A DNA stretch of 64,000 nucleotides from positions 62,001 to 126,000 of the forward strand of contig JAOWCC010000041.1 of assembly GCA_030867875.1 (NCBI GenBank), given 5' to 3'. Position 1 is the stretch's first letter. Each line of letters begins with the position of its first letter. The translations under genes were made by a program, and so were the position numbers. Under the pieces are notes generated by a model. The model saw only the letters and a list, made by a program, of their open reading frames with translations, was not told the DNA's origin and did not search any database. Below are positions 63,215 through 64,000 of this stretch, in pieces. This stretch comes from Actinernus sp. WN-2022 (lineage: Eukaryota > Cnidaria > Anthozoa > Actiniaria > Actinernidae).

Positions 63215-64000
63215 GTGAGAGACATTATCGAGTTATAACATTTTGTATAAACTGACATCATTTGAATTAAATTCATCGCCAGAAAAAAAGTCGAATAGAC
63301 ATGCACAGTTGAAGCATGACACAGAACAAAATCCTCTCCGTAGAGTTCTCAACTTTACAGTAAATGTATAGCACTACAATTTTCATATTGCAATATCTTT
63401 GAGTACGCTAAATCGCCCAAGCCCTTCGGTCTCCGTGTGGAATAAGACATTCATAAACTTTGTTTAGATCTCAAAAACAAAAAGGAAACGTTTGATTTCG
63501 GCTCGTTTTTGTGATTGTTCGCTAAAGTAAACTTCAAGGGCGCCATATTAAGGATTAGTGAGACGAAGGACCTCAACAGACTAAGTTACGATTCATTTTG
63601 AGTTACTATACGAATACTTACTTTCTTCTTTCATTCCCAAATCGAACGATCCAGTATGTATTCATAAATTTGTTAAATTTCAGTTTTTACTAATCCAGTT
63701 TGGGTAATTATCGCCATTTTTTATTAATTCAGTAGAAACGTATCACGTGTCCGTGTGGACCAATTAGAAGCATTGGATTAGAATATTTCATTCGACTTTT
63801 CTGGCGATGTGTTGCTGAGATATAAGAAGAATGAGCCAAACTAGCATTGCTACTATGAAAGTCATATTCCACACAGCAACTGTTATACTGATCAAGGGCA
63901 AGAAACTGAAATTCAAGCTTATAGTGAAATACCATGATAAAAAAATACCATGATAACTTGAAATCCCTCATTCCATGTTTCACTGAATTCAGGTCATAAA
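63215..64000. other. intron start, no further exon seen
   Basis: No HRD, DFG or other kinase motif is seen up to the right edge. The next kinase exon must lie beyond 64000. Confidence 0.55.

Overview
The window looks like nuclear DNA of a cnidarian, most likely an anthozoan such as a stony coral. The base composition is AT-rich, genes are split into short exons with GT-AG introns, and the reading frames recall families common in cnidarian genomes: DIRS/Ngaro and Ty3/Gypsy retroelements, CR1/L2-like LINEs, Crypton recombinases and foldback MITEs. The organism call is an inference from family resemblance, not from a database search.

Two host-type plus-strand genes carry most of the conserved coding sequence. 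The first (459-4606) is the 3' part of a CACTA/tnp2-type transposase-like gene; its six exons join in frame with no break. The second runs from about 6437 past the right edge. It is a receptor tyrosine kinase with twelve fibronectin type III (FN3) domains in 15 exons, a juxtamembrane linker exon, a transmembrane exon and three kinase exons (N-lobe plus a probable kinase insert). The catalytic loop and DFG must lie beyond 64000, and the signal peptide and first exons lie before 6437. FN3 domains 1-4 and 5-8 look like two copies of a four-exon cassette. All FN3 exons keep phase except domain 2 (7304-7584), which is one base out of frame.

The kinase introns are packed with transposons. In order they hold: a broken DIRS/Ngaro-like element (about 9990-13890, minus) beside an SGNH-hydrolase frame (14400-15097, minus); a second DIRS-like relic (16920-17730, minus); Gypsy and LINE scraps (17885-18960); a decayed Crypton (21843-22987); a Gypsy element (24384-30235, minus) interrupted by a PHD-finger gene, a LINE tail and a MITE with a perfect 9-bp target duplication; LINE tails and inverted-repeat elements (33500-37840); two more MULE-like MITEs with 9-bp duplications (41510-42313 and 42435-43616); several hairpins; a second Gypsy relic (51800-54902, plus); a foldback element of about 2.9 kb with a 173-residue frame (56550-59466); and a LINE with an internal 472-bp tandem duplication (60322-62493).

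The most interesting items are the duplicated FN3 cassette with its single frame break, the unrecognised PHD-finger transposase-like gene nested in Gypsy, the foldback element whose two arms carry facing promoters, and the three MITEs with precise 9-bp duplications. I found no tRNA, rRNA or CRISPR features. Coordinates of splice sites are read directly from GT-AG signals and phase agreement; no transcript evidence was available.
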